NCBI RefSeq assembly: GCF_030486405.1
Contig: NZ_CP129613.1
Span: forward strand, 4,526,001-4,590,000
DNA from: Mycolicibacterium sp. HK-90
GTDB taxonomy: Bacteria; Actinomycetota; Actinomycetes; Mycobacteriales; Mycobacteriaceae
Length of the DNA stretch: 64,000 nucleotides
Direction of reading: 5' to 3'
Below are positions 54,437 through 63,854 of the stretch, one piece after another (position 1 is the stretch's first letter; every line of letters begins with the position of its first letter). A program made the position numbers and the translations under genes. A model generated the notes under the pieces. The model saw only the letters and a list, made by a program, of their open reading frames with translations. It had not been told where the DNA came from and searched no databases.

Positions 54437-54721
54437 CTATCCGCCCGCGACGGCGGGCAGGATCGTCACCGAATCGCCGTTGGCGATGGTGGTGTCCAGG
54501 CCACCGGAGAACCGCACGTCCTCGTCGTTGACGTAGATGTTGACGAAGCGGTGAAGCTTTCCGTTGTCCACCAATCGGTCGGAGATCCCGGAGTAGTTGG
54601 CCTCGAGGTCGGCGATCACCGCCTGCAAGGTGTCGCCGGAGGCGCTGACGCGCTTCTGCCCGCCGGTGTGGGGCCGGAGGATGGTCGGGATGGAGACGGT
54701 GACAGAAATGGGCTCGGTCAT
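54437..54721 (-). CDS. cysO: Sulfur-carrier protein CysO
   Basis: The 94-residue ubiquitin-like (MoaD/ThiS) protein ends in the Gly-Gly that is thiocarboxylated (PAVAGG). It donates sulfur to CysM. The genes mec, cysO and cysM lie in pathway order. Confidence 0.94.
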   Translation of the reverse strand: MTEPISVTVSIPTILRPHTGGQKRVSASGDTLQAVIADLEANYSGISDRLVDNGKLHRFVNIYVNDEDVRFSGGLDTTIANGDSVTILPAVAGG

Positions 54722-54732
54722 GGGACGCCTTT

Positions 54733-55146
54733 CTAGTACTGCTCGACGATGTCGACGGGTTCCTCGGTGACGACGCCGTCGATGATTCGGTAGCTGCGCA
54801 GCTCGTGCTCCTCCGGATCTCGGGTCGAGACCAGCACATAGTGCGCATCGGGTTCTTGGGCCAGGGAGATGTCGGTGCGGCTCGGGTAGGCCTCGGTGGC
54901 GGTGTGCGAGTGGTAGATGACAATCGGAGCATCGCCTGCTTCTTCTAAGCCGCGCCACACCTTGAGCTGCTCACCCGAATCGAACCGGTAGAAGGTCGGT
55001 GAGCGCTCGGCGTTGACCATCGCGATGAACCGCTCGGGGCGGTCGGAGCCCTCCGGCCCGGCGATCACCCCACATGCCTCGTCGGGGTGGTCGGCGCGGG
55101 CGTGCGCCACCATCGACTCGACGAGATCCCGGCGGATCACCAGCAC
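54733..55146 (-). CDS. mec: Mec JAMM-type metalloprotease
   Basis: The 137-residue JAB1/MPN protein has Glu23, His79-Ser-His81, Ser89 and Asp92 (HSHTATEAYPSRTD), the complete JAMM zinc site. It releases cysteine from the CysO-Cys adduct. It starts the mec-cysO-cysM unit, 102 bp from the peptidase gene upstream. Confidence 0.93.
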   Translation of the reverse strand: MLVIRRDLVESMVAHARADHPDEACGVIAGPEGSDRPERFIAMVNAERSPTFYRFDSGEQLKVWRGLEEAGDAPIVIYHSHTATEAYPSRTDISLAQEPDAHYVLVSTRDPEEHELRSYRIIDGVVTEEPVDIVEQY

Positions 55147-55248
55147 GTCACAACTCCTTCATTCGCTGCCCCTACCGCGAAACTGTATTCCGGCCGGAAA
55201 ATGTCGAGTCGACCCCTGCTGGAATGCGGTTTCGGCGGAGAGCCGATT

Positions 55249-56271
55249 TCATTCGAACGCTCCCGGCAACATGTCACGGTAGGTCGGTATTCCGGCCACC
55301 GACTCGGCGGCCAGCAGTCCGACCATCACGGCGTGGGCCAGACAGTCCGCCGCGGCCGCCCCGACCCGGGTGACCAGCGCCGTCTCCGGCGACATCGCCA
55401 CCGGTGTCTTCTCGTCGGGTTCGACGGTTATCGCACCGGTCGCGAGCGCGAACACCGTATCGCCGTCCAGTGGGGTGTGACACGGCGAGATGGTGCGCGC
55501 CAGCCCGTCATGGGCGGCGACGGCCACTCGGCGACACCCCGCCGGGCTCAGCGCGGCGTCGGTGGCGACGACTGCGATGGTGGTGTTGAGCGGACCCAGT
55601 TCCCGATGCAGGTCGGCATAACCGGCCAGCTCACCGGCCGGCGGCGCGATCAGTCCGAACTCCTCGATCAGCTGCGCCATCCAGGGCAGCCCGGTCGCCG
55701 GGTCCACCACGTCACCGGCGGCGTTCAGCACCACCAGGGCACCGACGGTGACCCCGCAGTCCAGCACCACCGAGGCGGTCCCGACACCGCCCTTGAGCAC
55801 GCCGGCCCGGGCACCGACTCCACCGCCGACGGTGCCGAGCGCGAACTGCGGGCCCGCCGCGGCGGCGGCCGCGTAGCCGAACTCGGCGGTAGGCCGGTTG
55901 GCCCAGCCGCCCACGGGCAGATCGAAGATCACCGCGGCGGGCACGATCGGCACCACGCCGCCATCCATCGACACCCCGCGGCCCTGTTCCTCCAGCCAGG
56001 TCATCACCCCGTCGGCGGCCGCCAGACCGTAGGCACTGCCTCCGGTCAGGACCACGGCATCGACATGGCGCACGGTGTTGATCGGGTCGAGCAGATCGGT
56101 CTCGCGGGTGCCCGGCGCTCCGCCGCGCCCGTCCACGGCGCCGACGGTCCCGGGCGGGGCGAGCACCACTGTCGAACCCGACGCCCACCCCGAGCCCAGC
56201 GACACGTCCGGATCGATGCGGTGGTGATGGCCGACCAGGATGCCGCGCACGTCGGTGATCGAACCGGTCAT
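55249..56271 (-). CDS. P1-family (DmpA/BapA-like) aminopeptidase, Rv1333-like
   Basis: The 340-residue Ntn-type hydrolase begins TDVRGILVGHHH and shows VLTGGSAYGLAAADGV and the DAALSPAGCRRVA segment of the DmpA/endo-type 6-aminohexanoate hydrolase family, which self-cleaves at an internal nucleophile. GGGGAG six bases before the ATG at 56271 decides the start over the ATG at 56277. It matches Rv1333. Confidence 0.87.
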   Translation of the reverse strand: MTGSITDVRGILVGHHHRIDPDVSLGSGWASGSTVVLAPPGTVGAVDGRGGAPGTRETDLLDPINTVRHVDAVVLTGGSAYGLAAADGVMTWLEEQGRGVSMDGGVVPIVPAAVIFDLPVGGWANRPTAEFGYAAAAAAGPQFALGTVGGGVGARAGVLKGGVGTASVVLDCGVTVGALVVLNAAGDVVDPATGLPWMAQLIEEFGLIAPPAGELAGYADLHRELGPLNTTIAVVATDAALSPAGCRRVAVAAHDGLARTISPCHTPLDGDTVFALATGAITVEPDEKTPVAMSPETALVTRVGAAAADCLAHAVMVGLLAAESVAGIPTYRDMLPGAFE

Positions 56272-56273
56272 CC

Positions 56274-56852
56274 TCATCTCCCCATGAGCCCGAGCACGAG
56301 GTATTCCTGCAGGACGGTCAGCCACTGGTAGACGTCGAGGTGCCCGGCCATCGGATGCTCGGCGGGCAGCTGGTCGGGCCCCTGCGACCCGATGTCCAGC
56401 ATCGTGCCCAGCGCCAGCCGGATGTCGTTGACCGCCGAGGCCCAGGCCTCGGCGTCGTCCTCGGTGAGCTCGAACTTGCCGCCGCCGTCCGGAACGGTGT
56501 CCAACAGCCGTTGGGCCGCTTGACGTTTGGCGTCGATGATGGCCGGCTCGTGCAGGCCGCGCAGCGCACTGTTGAGGCTCTCCGCGGTACCCGAACCCGC
56601 CGGATGCTCAGTCTGCGGCCGGAAGAAATCCGGGAGCAGACGCTTCATCGTGGCGTCCTCGGGGGGCTGCGGGTTGCCGGTCTTCATGCCGGTGATCATC
56701 TCGAGTTCGTCTGTGGGCCCGGATGATCCGCGCTCGTCGAGCATCCCGAGCATCGAGGCGCTCAGGCTGGACAGCAGCGCGGCCTCGTGAGCCTCGAGTG
56801 CCGAGCGGAACCGCAGACCTCCGGCGGTCTCGACCCGTTTCCATTTGCGCAC
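56274..56852 (-). CDS. DUF2017 protein (Rv1332-like)
   Basis: The 192-residue helical protein starts MRKWKRVETAGG; DUF2017 proteins always lie next to clpS in actinobacteria. A regulatory role around ClpS/ClpCP is suggested only by this linkage. The GTG start is 6 bp after clpS. Confidence 0.85.
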   Translation of the reverse strand: MRKWKRVETAGGLRFRSALEAHEAALLSSLSASMLGMLDERGSSGPTDELEMITGMKTGNPQPPEDATMKRLLPDFFRPQTEHPAGSGTAESLNSALRGLHEPAIIDAKRQAAQRLLDTVPDGGGKFELTEDDAEAWASAVNDIRLALGTMLDIGSQGPDQLPAEHPMAGHLDVYQWLTVLQEYLVLGLMGR

Positions 56853-56858
56853 AGCCGA

Positions 56859-57173
56859 TCAGCGGTCCTGTTGCAAGGTGGCCCACAGCCCGGCGGCGTG
56901 CAGTTTGGACACGTCGACTTCCATCGACTCGCGACTGCCGGCCGACACCACTGCCTTGCCCTCGTTGTGCACCTGCAGCATCAGCTTGGTGGCGTGCGGC
57001 TCGCTGTACCCGAACAATTTCTGGAAGACGTAGGTGACATAGGTCATCAGGTTGACCGGATCGTCCCAGACGATGGTCACCCACGGGCTTTCCGTGGCTG
57101 AATCTTCCCGGGGCGCCGCCTCGACACTGCGCTCCTCACGGGTCCCCGGTCGGGCCTTCGCCGGTGTAACCAT
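56859..57173 (-). CDS. clpS: ClpS N-degron adaptor
   Basis: The 104-residue protein has a flexible N terminus (1-30) and the core [24 protein letters not shown] and VHNEGKAVV. It delivers N-end-rule substrates to the Clp protease. It is divergent from pncB, with 65 bp between the start codons. Confidence 0.94.
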   Translation of the reverse strand: MVTPAKARPGTREERSVEAAPREDSATESPWVTIVWDDPVNLMTYVTYVFQKLFGYSEPHATKLMLQVHNEGKAVVSAGSRESMEVDVSKLHAAGLWATLQQDR

Positions 57174-57238
57174 GGGCCCACAATACCGGCAGGGGAGCCT
57201 CGATCTTAAAGCAGCTGCGAACAGCTACGGTTGCTGAT

Positions 57239-58555
57239 GTGACCGTCGCGTTGCTCACCGACAAGTACGAGCTGACGATGCTCGCCGCCGCGCTTCGCGA
57301 CGGCACGGCGCACCGCCGCACCACGTTCGAGGTCTTCGCCCGCCGGCTGCCGGAAGGCCGTCGCTACGGCGTGGTCGCCGGCACCGGGCGGTTCGTGGAA
57401 GCGTTGGCACAGTTCACCTTCTCCCCGAACGAGCTGGAGACGCTGTCGGAGTTCCTGGACTCGGCGACATTGGATTTCCTGGCCGGCTACCGGTTCGGCG
57501 GCGATGTCGACGGCTACCCCGAGGGCGAGCTCTACTTTCCCGGTTCTCCGGTGCTTTCCGTGCACGGAACCTTCGCCGAGTGCGTGGTGCTGGAGACCCT
57601 GGTGCTGTCAATCCTCAACCACGACACGGCGATCGCCTCGGCCGCCGCCCGGATGGCGAGCGCCGCCGCCGGCCGGCCGATGATCGAGATGGGTTCACGG
57701 CGCACCCACGAGCTGGCCGCGGTGGCCGCCGCCCGCGCGGCCTATCTGGCCGGGTTCACCGGCTCGTCCAACCTGGCGGCCCAGCAGCGCTACGGGGTTC
57801 CCGCGCTGGGCACCGCGGCCCACGCCTACACGCTGCTGCACACCACCGAATCCGGGCCGGACGAGCAGGCCGCCTTCCGCGGTCAGGTGGCCGCCCTCGG
57901 AGTCGGCACCACGCTGCTGGTGGACACCTACGACATCACCGCCGGCGTGGCCAACGCGATCGCGGCGGCCGGACCTCAACTGGGCGCGGTGCGCATCGAC
58001 TCGGGCGACCTGGGTGTGCTGGCCCGTCAGGTGCGCCAGCAGCTCGACGATCTGGGCGCCACCGGAACCCAGATCGTGGTCTCCGGGGACCTCGACGAAT
58101 TCTCGATCGCCGCCCTGCGCGCCGAGCCCGTCGACAGCTACGGCGTCGGCACCTCCGTCGTCACCGGATCGGGCGCACCGACCGCGGGCATGGTCTACAA
58201 ATTGGTCGAGGTCGACGGCATGCCGGTGGCCAAGCGCAGCAGTCACAAGGAATCCCACGGCGGCCGCAAGCGGGCGCTTCGGCTGGCCAAAGCCTCGGGC
58301 ACGATCGTCGAAGAAGTGGTCCATCCGTATGAGCAGGTGCCCGAGGAGCCATCGGGCCTGACCGCGCGCGGGTTGACCGTGCCGCTGGTGGCCGGCGGCG
58401 TCCCGGTGAAAGGACACCACCCGGCCGACGATCTGCCCACCACGCGCAAACGGGTGGCCGCGGGTCTCCACAGCCTGCCGTGGGACGGCCTCAAACTCTC
58501 GCGTGGCGAACCGGCCATCCCGACCCGGGTCGTGTCACCCGTGCAGAACCGTTAG
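57239..58555 (+). CDS. pncB: Nicotinate phosphoribosyltransferase
   Basis: The 438-residue enzyme starts LLTDKYELTML and contains FEVFARRLPEGRRYG, MGSRRTHE, DSGDLG and the catalytic-His region SYGVGTSVVTG. It makes nicotinate mononucleotide for NAD salvage. TACGGT ends 7 bp before the GTG, so the mRNA may be leaderless. It precedes dinG by 9 bp. Confidence 0.93.
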   Translation: MTVALLTDKYELTMLAAALRDGTAHRRTTFEVFARRLPEGRRYGVVAGTGRFVEALAQFTFSPNELETLSEFLDSATLDFLAGYRFGGDVDGYPEGELYFPGSPVLSVHGTFAECVVLETLVLSILNHDTAIASAAARMASAAAGRPMIEMGSRRTHELAAVAAARAAYLAGFTGSSNLAAQQRYGVPALGTAAHAYTLLHTTESGPDEQAAFRGQVAALGVGTTLLVDTYDITAGVANAIAAAGPQLGAVRIDSGDLGVLARQVRQQLDDLGATGTQIVVSGDLDEFSIAALRAEPVDSYGVGTSVVTGSGAPTAGMVYKLVEVDGMPVAKRSSHKESHGGRKRALRLAKASGTIVEEVVHPYEQVPEEPSGLTARGLTVPLVAGGVPVKGHHPADDLPTTRKRVAAGLHSLPWDGLKLSRGEPAIPTRVVSPVQNR

Positions 58556-58564
58556 TCCCCCGAC

Positions 58565-60637
58565 ATGGCAAGCCCTACCAAGCCATCCCGCGAGGTGGCC
58601 AACGTGGTGACCAACCTCCTCAAGATCGCGGTCAAGGGGCTCGGTGGCGCGAGCCGGCCGGGCCAGGTCGAAATGGCTGCGGCGGTGGCGCACGCCTTCG
58701 AGTCCGGCGAGCACCTGGCCGTGCAGGCCGGCACCGGCACCGGCAAGTCGCTGGCCTACCTCGTGCCGTCGATCGCCCGGGCCTTGCAGACCGAGCAGCC
58801 GGTCGTGGTGTCGACGGCCACGATCGCCCTGCAGCGTCAGCTCGTCGACCGCGACCTACCCCGGCTGGTGAACTCACTGGCCGACGCGCTCCCCCGCAAA
58901 CCCACCTTCGCACTGCTGAAGGGCCGCGGAAACTATCTGTGCCTCAACAAAATTCACAACGGCGCCACCGAGGAGCCGACAGACCGGCCGCAGGAAGAGC
59001 TGTTCTCCCCCATGGCGGTCAGCGCGATGGGCCGGGACGTGCAGCGCCTGACGGAGTGGTCCTCGGACACCGAGACCGGTGACCGCGACGAGCTGACCCC
59101 CGGCGTGCCGGACCGGTCCTGGTCCCAGGTGAGTGTGTCGGCGCGCGAATGCATCGGGGTCTCGCGGTGCCAGTTCGGCACCGACTGTTTCGCGGAGCGG
59201 GCACGGGAAAAGGCCGGTGCGGCCGACGTCGTCGTGACCAATCACGCGCTGCTCGCCATCGACGCGCTCTCCGATTTCGCGGTGCTGCCCGAGTACGAGC
59301 TGCTGGTCGTCGACGAGGCGCACGAACTGGCCGACCGGGTGACCGGCGTGGCCACCGCCGAGTTGTCGGCGACGTCCATGGCGGTGGCGCACCGCAGGAT
59401 GGCACGGCTGGTGGATGACGAACTGGCCCAACGTTTCGAGGCCGCGGTCACGACGCTGTCCTCACTGCTGCACGAGACCGAGGCCGGCCGCATCGATGTG
59501 CTCGACGAGGAGCTGGGCATCTACCTGACCGCGCTGCGTGACGCGGCCAATGCGGCGCGGACGGCGATCGACACCACACCCAGTGACCCGCAGGCCGCCT
59601 CGGCCCGCACCGAAGCCGTCACGGCGCTGAACGACGTCAGCGACACCGCGACCCGCATCCTCACCTCGTTCGTCCCCGCCATCCCCGACCGCGTCGACGT
59701 GGTCTGGGTGGAACAGTTCGAACCACCCGGCGCCGGGAATGCACCGGCCCCGCGGACCGGAGGCCGAACCCTGCTGCGGGTGGCGCCGATGTCGGTGGCG
59801 GGCCTGTTGCGTACCAGGTTGTTCGCCCACAGCACCGCGGTGCTGACCTCGGCCACGCTCACCCTCGGCGGGAACTTCGATGCGATGGCACGCAACTGGG
59901 GACTGGGCGGTTACGCCGACGCCGGCGAGCCGGCCAAACCGGGCGGGTCCGGCGAGCCGGCCAAACCGGGCTGGCGCGGGCTCGATGTCGGCTCCCCCTT
60001 CGACCATGCGAAGTCCGCGATCCTCTACGTCGCCAAGCACCTACCGCCGCCGGGGCGGGACGGCACCGACACGAGGACTCTGGACGAGATCGAGGGGCTG
60101 ATCACCGCGGCGGGCGGCCGCACCCTCGGCCTGTTCTCGTCGATGCGCGCGGCCAAGGCCGCCGCCGAGGTGATGCGCGGGCGGCTGTCCACCCCGGTGC
60201 TGTGCCAGGGCGAGGACACCACTTCGGCTCTGGTGCAACAGTTCTCCGACGATCCCGAGACCTCACTGTTCGGCACCCTGTCCCTGTGGCAGGGCGTCGA
60301 TGTCCCGGGACCGTCGCTGTCACTCGTGCTGATCGACCGCATCCCGTTCCCGCGCCCCGACGATCCGCTGTTGACCGCCCGCCAACGCGCCATCAGTGCC
60401 CACGGCGGCAACGGCTTCATGGCGGTCGCCGCCAACCATGCCGCACTGCTGCTCGCCCAGGGCACCGGAAGGTTGCTGCGCCACACCGACGACCGCGGGG
60501 TGATCGCCGTCCTGGACTCCCGGCTGGCAACCGCGCGCTACGGCGGGTACCTGCGTTCGTCCTTGCCGCCGTTCTGGTCCACCACCGACCCCGACCGGGT
60601 GCGTCAATCGTTGAAGCGGCTCCGCGGCGCGGGCTGA
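58565..60637 (+). CDS. dinG: DinG-family ATP-dependent helicase
   Basis: The 690-residue XPD-like SF2 helicase has Walker A QAGTGTGKS, the Fe-S cluster cysteines (GNYLCLN, then ARECIGVSRCQFGTDC), VVDEAHE, and a C-terminal motif TGRLLRHTDDRG. A short insert (GEPAKPGGSGEPAKPGW near residues 455-470) is a 27-bp tandem duplication. It acts in DNA repair and R-loop removal. Confidence 0.92.
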   Translation: MASPTKPSREVANVVTNLLKIAVKGLGGASRPGQVEMAAAVAHAFESGEHLAVQAGTGTGKSLAYLVPSIARALQTEQPVVVSTATIALQRQLVDRDLPRLVNSLADALPRKPTFALLKGRGNYLCLNKIHNGATEEPTDRPQEELFSPMAVSAMGRDVQRLTEWSSDTETGDRDELTPGVPDRSWSQVSVSARECIGVSRCQFGTDCFAERAREKAGAADVVVTNHALLAIDALSDFAVLPEYELLVVDEAHELADRVTGVATAELSATSMAVAHRRMARLVDDELAQRFEAAVTTLSSLLHETEAGRIDVLDEELGIYLTALRDAANAARTAIDTTPSDPQAASARTEAVTALNDVSDTATRILTSFVPAIPDRVDVVWVEQFEPPGAGNAPAPRTGGRTLLRVAPMSVAGLLRTRLFAHSTAVLTSATLTLGGNFDAMARNWGLGGYADAGEPAKPGGSGEPAKPGWRGLDVGSPFDHAKSAILYVAKHLPPPGRDGTDTRTLDEIEGLITAAGGRTLGLFSSMRAAKAAAEVMRGRLSTPVLCQGEDTTSALVQQFSDDPETSLFGTLSLWQGVDVPGPSLSLVLIDRIPFPRPDDPLLTARQRAISAHGGNGFMAVAANHAALLLAQGTGRLLRHTDDRGVIAVLDSRLATARYGGYLRSSLPPFWSTTDPDRVRQSLKRLRGAG
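59921..59971 (+). repeat. 27-bp tandem duplication inside dinG
   Basis: The words GGCGAGCCGGCCAAACCGGG occur twice, 27 bp apart and in frame, adding nine residues (GEPAKPGGS-type) to a surface linker between the two helicase halves. It does not disturb any motif. Confidence 0.7.
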
Positions 60638-60730
60638 TAACGCACCGAGTGCACACCGGGTTAACTAGTGTGTGCGGCAATTACCCGTGCGGGCGATTGC
60701 GGCCGCCTGAGTGCACCGGAAGGCGACAAC

Positions 60731-62173
60731 ATGAGCCGACGCACCCTGTTCGGCATCGCTGTCGCGGCGTGCGCGGTGGTTTCGCTGGCCGCCTGCTCGT
60801 CGCTGGTCGGTGGCACGGCGGTGTCGGTGTTCAGCGATCCCTTCTCGGTCGCCGGCATGCGCGCCACCGACGGCCCCAGCGGGTTACGCCCGGACGCGGC
60901 CAAACCCACGCGCAAGGTCAGCAACACCGACGGCGGCACGATCGACAATCTGGCTGCCAGCGCCGTCAGTGACCTCGAGGAGTTCTGGTCGGGCACCTAC
61001 TCGCAGGTGTTCGACGGAGATTTCCAGCCGGTACGCGCGCTGATCTCGTGGGACGCCGAGAGTTTCGACGGCGAGTTCTGCGGGATGGAGACGTACGGAC
61101 TGGTCAATGCCGCGTTCTGTAAACCGGACCGGACGATCGGCTGGGACCGTGGCGTGCTGATGCCCGGGCTGCGCCAGCACAACGGCGACATGGGCGCCGT
61201 GATGGTGCTGGCCCACGAATACGGCCATGCGATCCAGCAGCAGTCGGGTCTGGTGAACCGCAAGACTCCCACCCTGGTCGCCGAACAGCAGGCCGACTGC
61301 CTGGCCGGCACCTACATGCGGTGGGTGGCCGAAGGCGATTCGCCGCGGTTCTCGCTCAGCACGGGCGACGGGCTCAACAATCTGCTGGCGGCGGTGATCG
61401 CTTTCCGCGATCCACTGCTCACCGAAGCCGAGGCCCGGTACGGGATCGACGAACACGGGTCGGCGTTCGAACGGGTCTCGGCCTTCCAGTTCGGGTTCAC
61501 CGATGGGCCCGGGGCCTGCGCCGCGATCGACATCAAGGAGATCAACCAACGGCGCGGCGAACTCCCGGTACTGCTGCCGGAGAACGAAAGTGGCGATCTC
61601 GAGATCACCGAACGCTGGGTCGGCTCGATGATCGACGCGCTGAACACCCTCTTCAAACCGGCAGATCCGCCGAAGCTGAGCTTCCGGCCCGATGCCGCCG
61701 TGGACTGCCCGAGCGCGCGGCCCAGCCCACCGGCCTCGTACTGCCCCGATACGAACGCCATCGTCGTCGACCTGGCCGAACTGCAGGTGCTGGCGACACC
61801 CCCGGACGACTTCGCCATCGGCGGCCTGGCCGGTGGCGACAACAACGCCTTCTCGGTGCTGATCTCGCGCTACATGCTGGCCCTGCAGCACGCCCGAGGG
61901 CTGGTGCTCGACAACGCCGCGGCGGCCCTGCGGACGGCCTGCCTGACCGGTGTTGCGACGGCCAAGATGACCAAACCGGTCACCCTGCCCAACGGCGACA
62001 CAATCCTGCTCACCGCCGGTGACGTCGACGAGGCAGTGTCAGGCATCCTGACCAACGGGCTGGCGGCCAGTGACGTCAACGGCGAATCGGTGCCGTCGGG
62101 CTTCGCCCGCATCGATGCCTTCCGGGTCGGCATCCTCGGCGACGAGGAGCGCTGCTTCAAACGGTTCGCCTGA
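60731..62173 (+). CDS. LpqM-like lipoprotein zinc metallopeptidase (second copy)
   Basis: The 480-residue exported protein has lipobox SLAAC (Cys22), HEYGH at 162-166 and the EQQADC Glu, and aligns end to end with the protein at 32.6-34.1 kb, including the C-terminal CFKRFA/CYERFA. GGAAGG decides the ATG. It lies between dinG and the porin gene. The two copies differ most in the 280-350 region, suggesting different partners or substrates. Confidence 0.82.
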   Translation: MSRRTLFGIAVAACAVVSLAACSSLVGGTAVSVFSDPFSVAGMRATDGPSGLRPDAAKPTRKVSNTDGGTIDNLAASAVSDLEEFWSGTYSQVFDGDFQPVRALISWDAESFDGEFCGMETYGLVNAAFCKPDRTIGWDRGVLMPGLRQHNGDMGAVMVLAHEYGHAIQQQSGLVNRKTPTLVAEQQADCLAGTYMRWVAEGDSPRFSLSTGDGLNNLLAAVIAFRDPLLTEAEARYGIDEHGSAFERVSAFQFGFTDGPGACAAIDIKEINQRRGELPVLLPENESGDLEITERWVGSMIDALNTLFKPADPPKLSFRPDAAVDCPSARPSPPASYCPDTNAIVVDLAELQVLATPPDDFAIGGLAGGDNNAFSVLISRYMLALQHARGLVLDNAAAALRTACLTGVATAKMTKPVTLPNGDTILLTAGDVDEAVSGILTNGLAASDVNGESVPSGFARIDAFRVGILGDEERCFKRFA

Positions 62174-62203
62174 CCGCCGTCCGATCTGCTCCTCGCGTGC
62201 GGG

Positions 62204-62929
62204 TCACACCACCTTCGTGGTCCCGTACCAGGCCAGCACCGCCTCGGATTCATCGGTCGACCGGGTGAGCACCGCGTAGGACCGGATGAACGACTGCCCC
62301 ACGCAGCCGTCGATCTTGACCCGGAAGTTGCTGATCATCACCCACGGCTCGGTGCCCTTGAATTCCTTCTCCGTCACCGGGATGAGGTTGATGATGCCGG
62401 GCTTGAGACCGATGGTGATACCCCCGCCGATGTTGGCGCCCACCCCGGGCAGGATGCCCTCGGGCCAGGGCGAGGCCATATCGGTGCCGAGAATTCCGAT
62501 GGACGAGTTGAGCCCGGCGGTGCCGGTCAGCGCCACGCCGTTGGACGTGCTCATGTCGATGCCGCAACCGATCTGGTAGCCGGCCTCCAAGGTGCCGCCG
62601 GGCTTGTCACCGCCGTCGGGGCCGCTCATCGTGCCGCGGTAGGTCCCCCCGACGACGTACTCGCGGGACGAGATCGCGGTGGTGAGAGGTGGCACCGAGG
62701 CCTGGGTCTCGTCACTGGCCGACACGGTCAGGTCCCACCCGTCCGGGGTCTTGAGGGTTGCCGGCGGCGTCGACTCGACCAGGCCGGGCGCCGGTTCCCC
62801 CGGCGCGGGCACCACGTCGGCGACCACCTCGACTTCGGGTGCGACGACAGGATCGGCCGACGCCGGTGACACCGATGCCGCGCCCGCCAGGCACACGGCG
62901 GTGAGCAGTCCGAACGAGCGAATCAACAC
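62204..62929 (-). CDS. MspA-family porin
   Basis: The 241-residue outer-membrane protein has a signal peptide cleaved after ASA (residue 25), then a Pro/Val/Glu-rich segment (26-55) not found in MspA, then the MspA core (GGTYRGTMSG, LEAGYQIGCGIDM, GGITIGLKPGII, FRVKIDGCVGQSFIRSYA). The two cysteines in the core may pair. It should form octameric pores for small hydrophilic solutes. Confidence 0.88.
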   Translation of the reverse strand: MLIRSFGLLTAVCLAGAASVSPASADPVVAPEVEVVADVVPAPGEPAPGLVESTPPATLKTPDGWDLTVSASDETQASVPPLTTAISSREYVVGGTYRGTMSGPDGGDKPGGTLEAGYQIGCGIDMSTSNGVALTGTAGLNSSIGILGTDMASPWPEGILPGVGANIGGGITIGLKPGIINLIPVTEKEFKGTEPWVMISNFRVKIDGCVGQSFIRSYAVLTRSTDESEAVLAWYGTTKVV

Positions 62930-63005
62930 GGGCGGCCTCTCGTTACAGTTCCCCGCGGGAACGTACCGCCTATTTCTTTACCCGACCGTTACCACCGGTC
63001 GACAC

Positions 63006-63854
63006 TCAGGTGGGCATTTTCAGGACGAACCCGGACTCCAGCGCCACCCAGCAGGCGCCGTCGGGACCGATCGCGAGGCCGTGCGGTTCGCTGCCGGACG
63101 GTAGGTCGATCGTCACGACATCCCCGTCACCGCTGATCCGGGCGATCTGGTCGGCACCCCACAGACTGACCCACACCCCGTCGGTCGGGTCAGCGACCAC
63201 CGCATGCGGTTTACCCGGGAGGTCGAGCTCCTGGATGGCGTCATTGACCGGGATCCGGCCGATCTTGTCCGCGCGGATCTCGGTGAACCACACGGCGTCG
63301 TCATGAGTGGCCGCGATGCCAACGGGACCGGCTGCGGCAGTGGGTAATTCGCGCACCGTGAGCGCCCCGCGGATGGTCAGCCGGCCCACCGCGCCGGTCT
63401 CGTTGAGCGTGAACCACAGCGCATCGTCGGGACCCTTGGTGATCATCGACGGCATTCCGCCTACCGTGGCCGCAGTGGTGATCTCACCATCGGTGCCGAT
63501 CCGGCCGATCGTCCCCGACGACATCGTGGTGAACCACAACGCTTCGTCGGGACCCGCGGTGATCCCGAACGGTGCACTGCCGTCGGGCAATTCAAACGAG
63601 CTCAACTCCCCGGCCGTGGTGATCCGACCGATCCGATCATCGCCGGACCGGGTGAACCACAGGGCCCCGTCGGGTCCGGCCACGATGATCGAGGGACGCG
63701 CGCACTCCCCTACCGGGAACCGGGTGACCTCACCGCTCGCCGACACCCGGGCGACATCTCCGCTGTGAACCAGGGTCACCCACATCGCGCCGTCGCTGCC
63801 GGCGGCCAGCGCGTACGGTCCACCGTCGAGCTGAACTTTGAGCGCTTTACTCAA
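63006..63854 (-). CDS. Virginiamycin B lyase-like seven-bladed propeller protein
   Basis: The 282-residue protein has seven repeats of the form (I/V)xAGPDGALWFT, the blades of the Vgb propeller. Vgb opens the streptogramin B ring by elimination; His258 and Glu273 in the last blade lie near where its catalytic pair sits, but this needs an alignment. The TTG start overlaps the glgP stop (TTGA), so it is coupled to glgP. Many chromosomal Vgb-like proteins have other roles. Confidence 0.8.
   Translation of the reverse strand: MSKALKVQLDGGPYALAAGSDGAMWVTLVHSGDVARVSASGEVTRFPVGECARPSIIVAGPDGALWFTRSGDDRIGRITTAGELSSFELPDGSAPFGITAGPDEALWFTTMSSGTIGRIGTDGEITTAATVGGMPSMITKGPDDALWFTLNETGAVGRLTIRGALTVRELPTAAAGPVGIAATHDDAVWFTEIRADKIGRIPVNDAIQELDLPGKPHAVVADPTDGVWVSLWGADQIARISGDGDVVTIDLPSGSEPHGLAIGPDGACWVALESGFVLKMPT

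Noticed and set aside
59921..59971. Short tandem repeat as a CRISPR-like array
   Set aside because: There are only two units, in frame within dinG, without spacers or cas genes.
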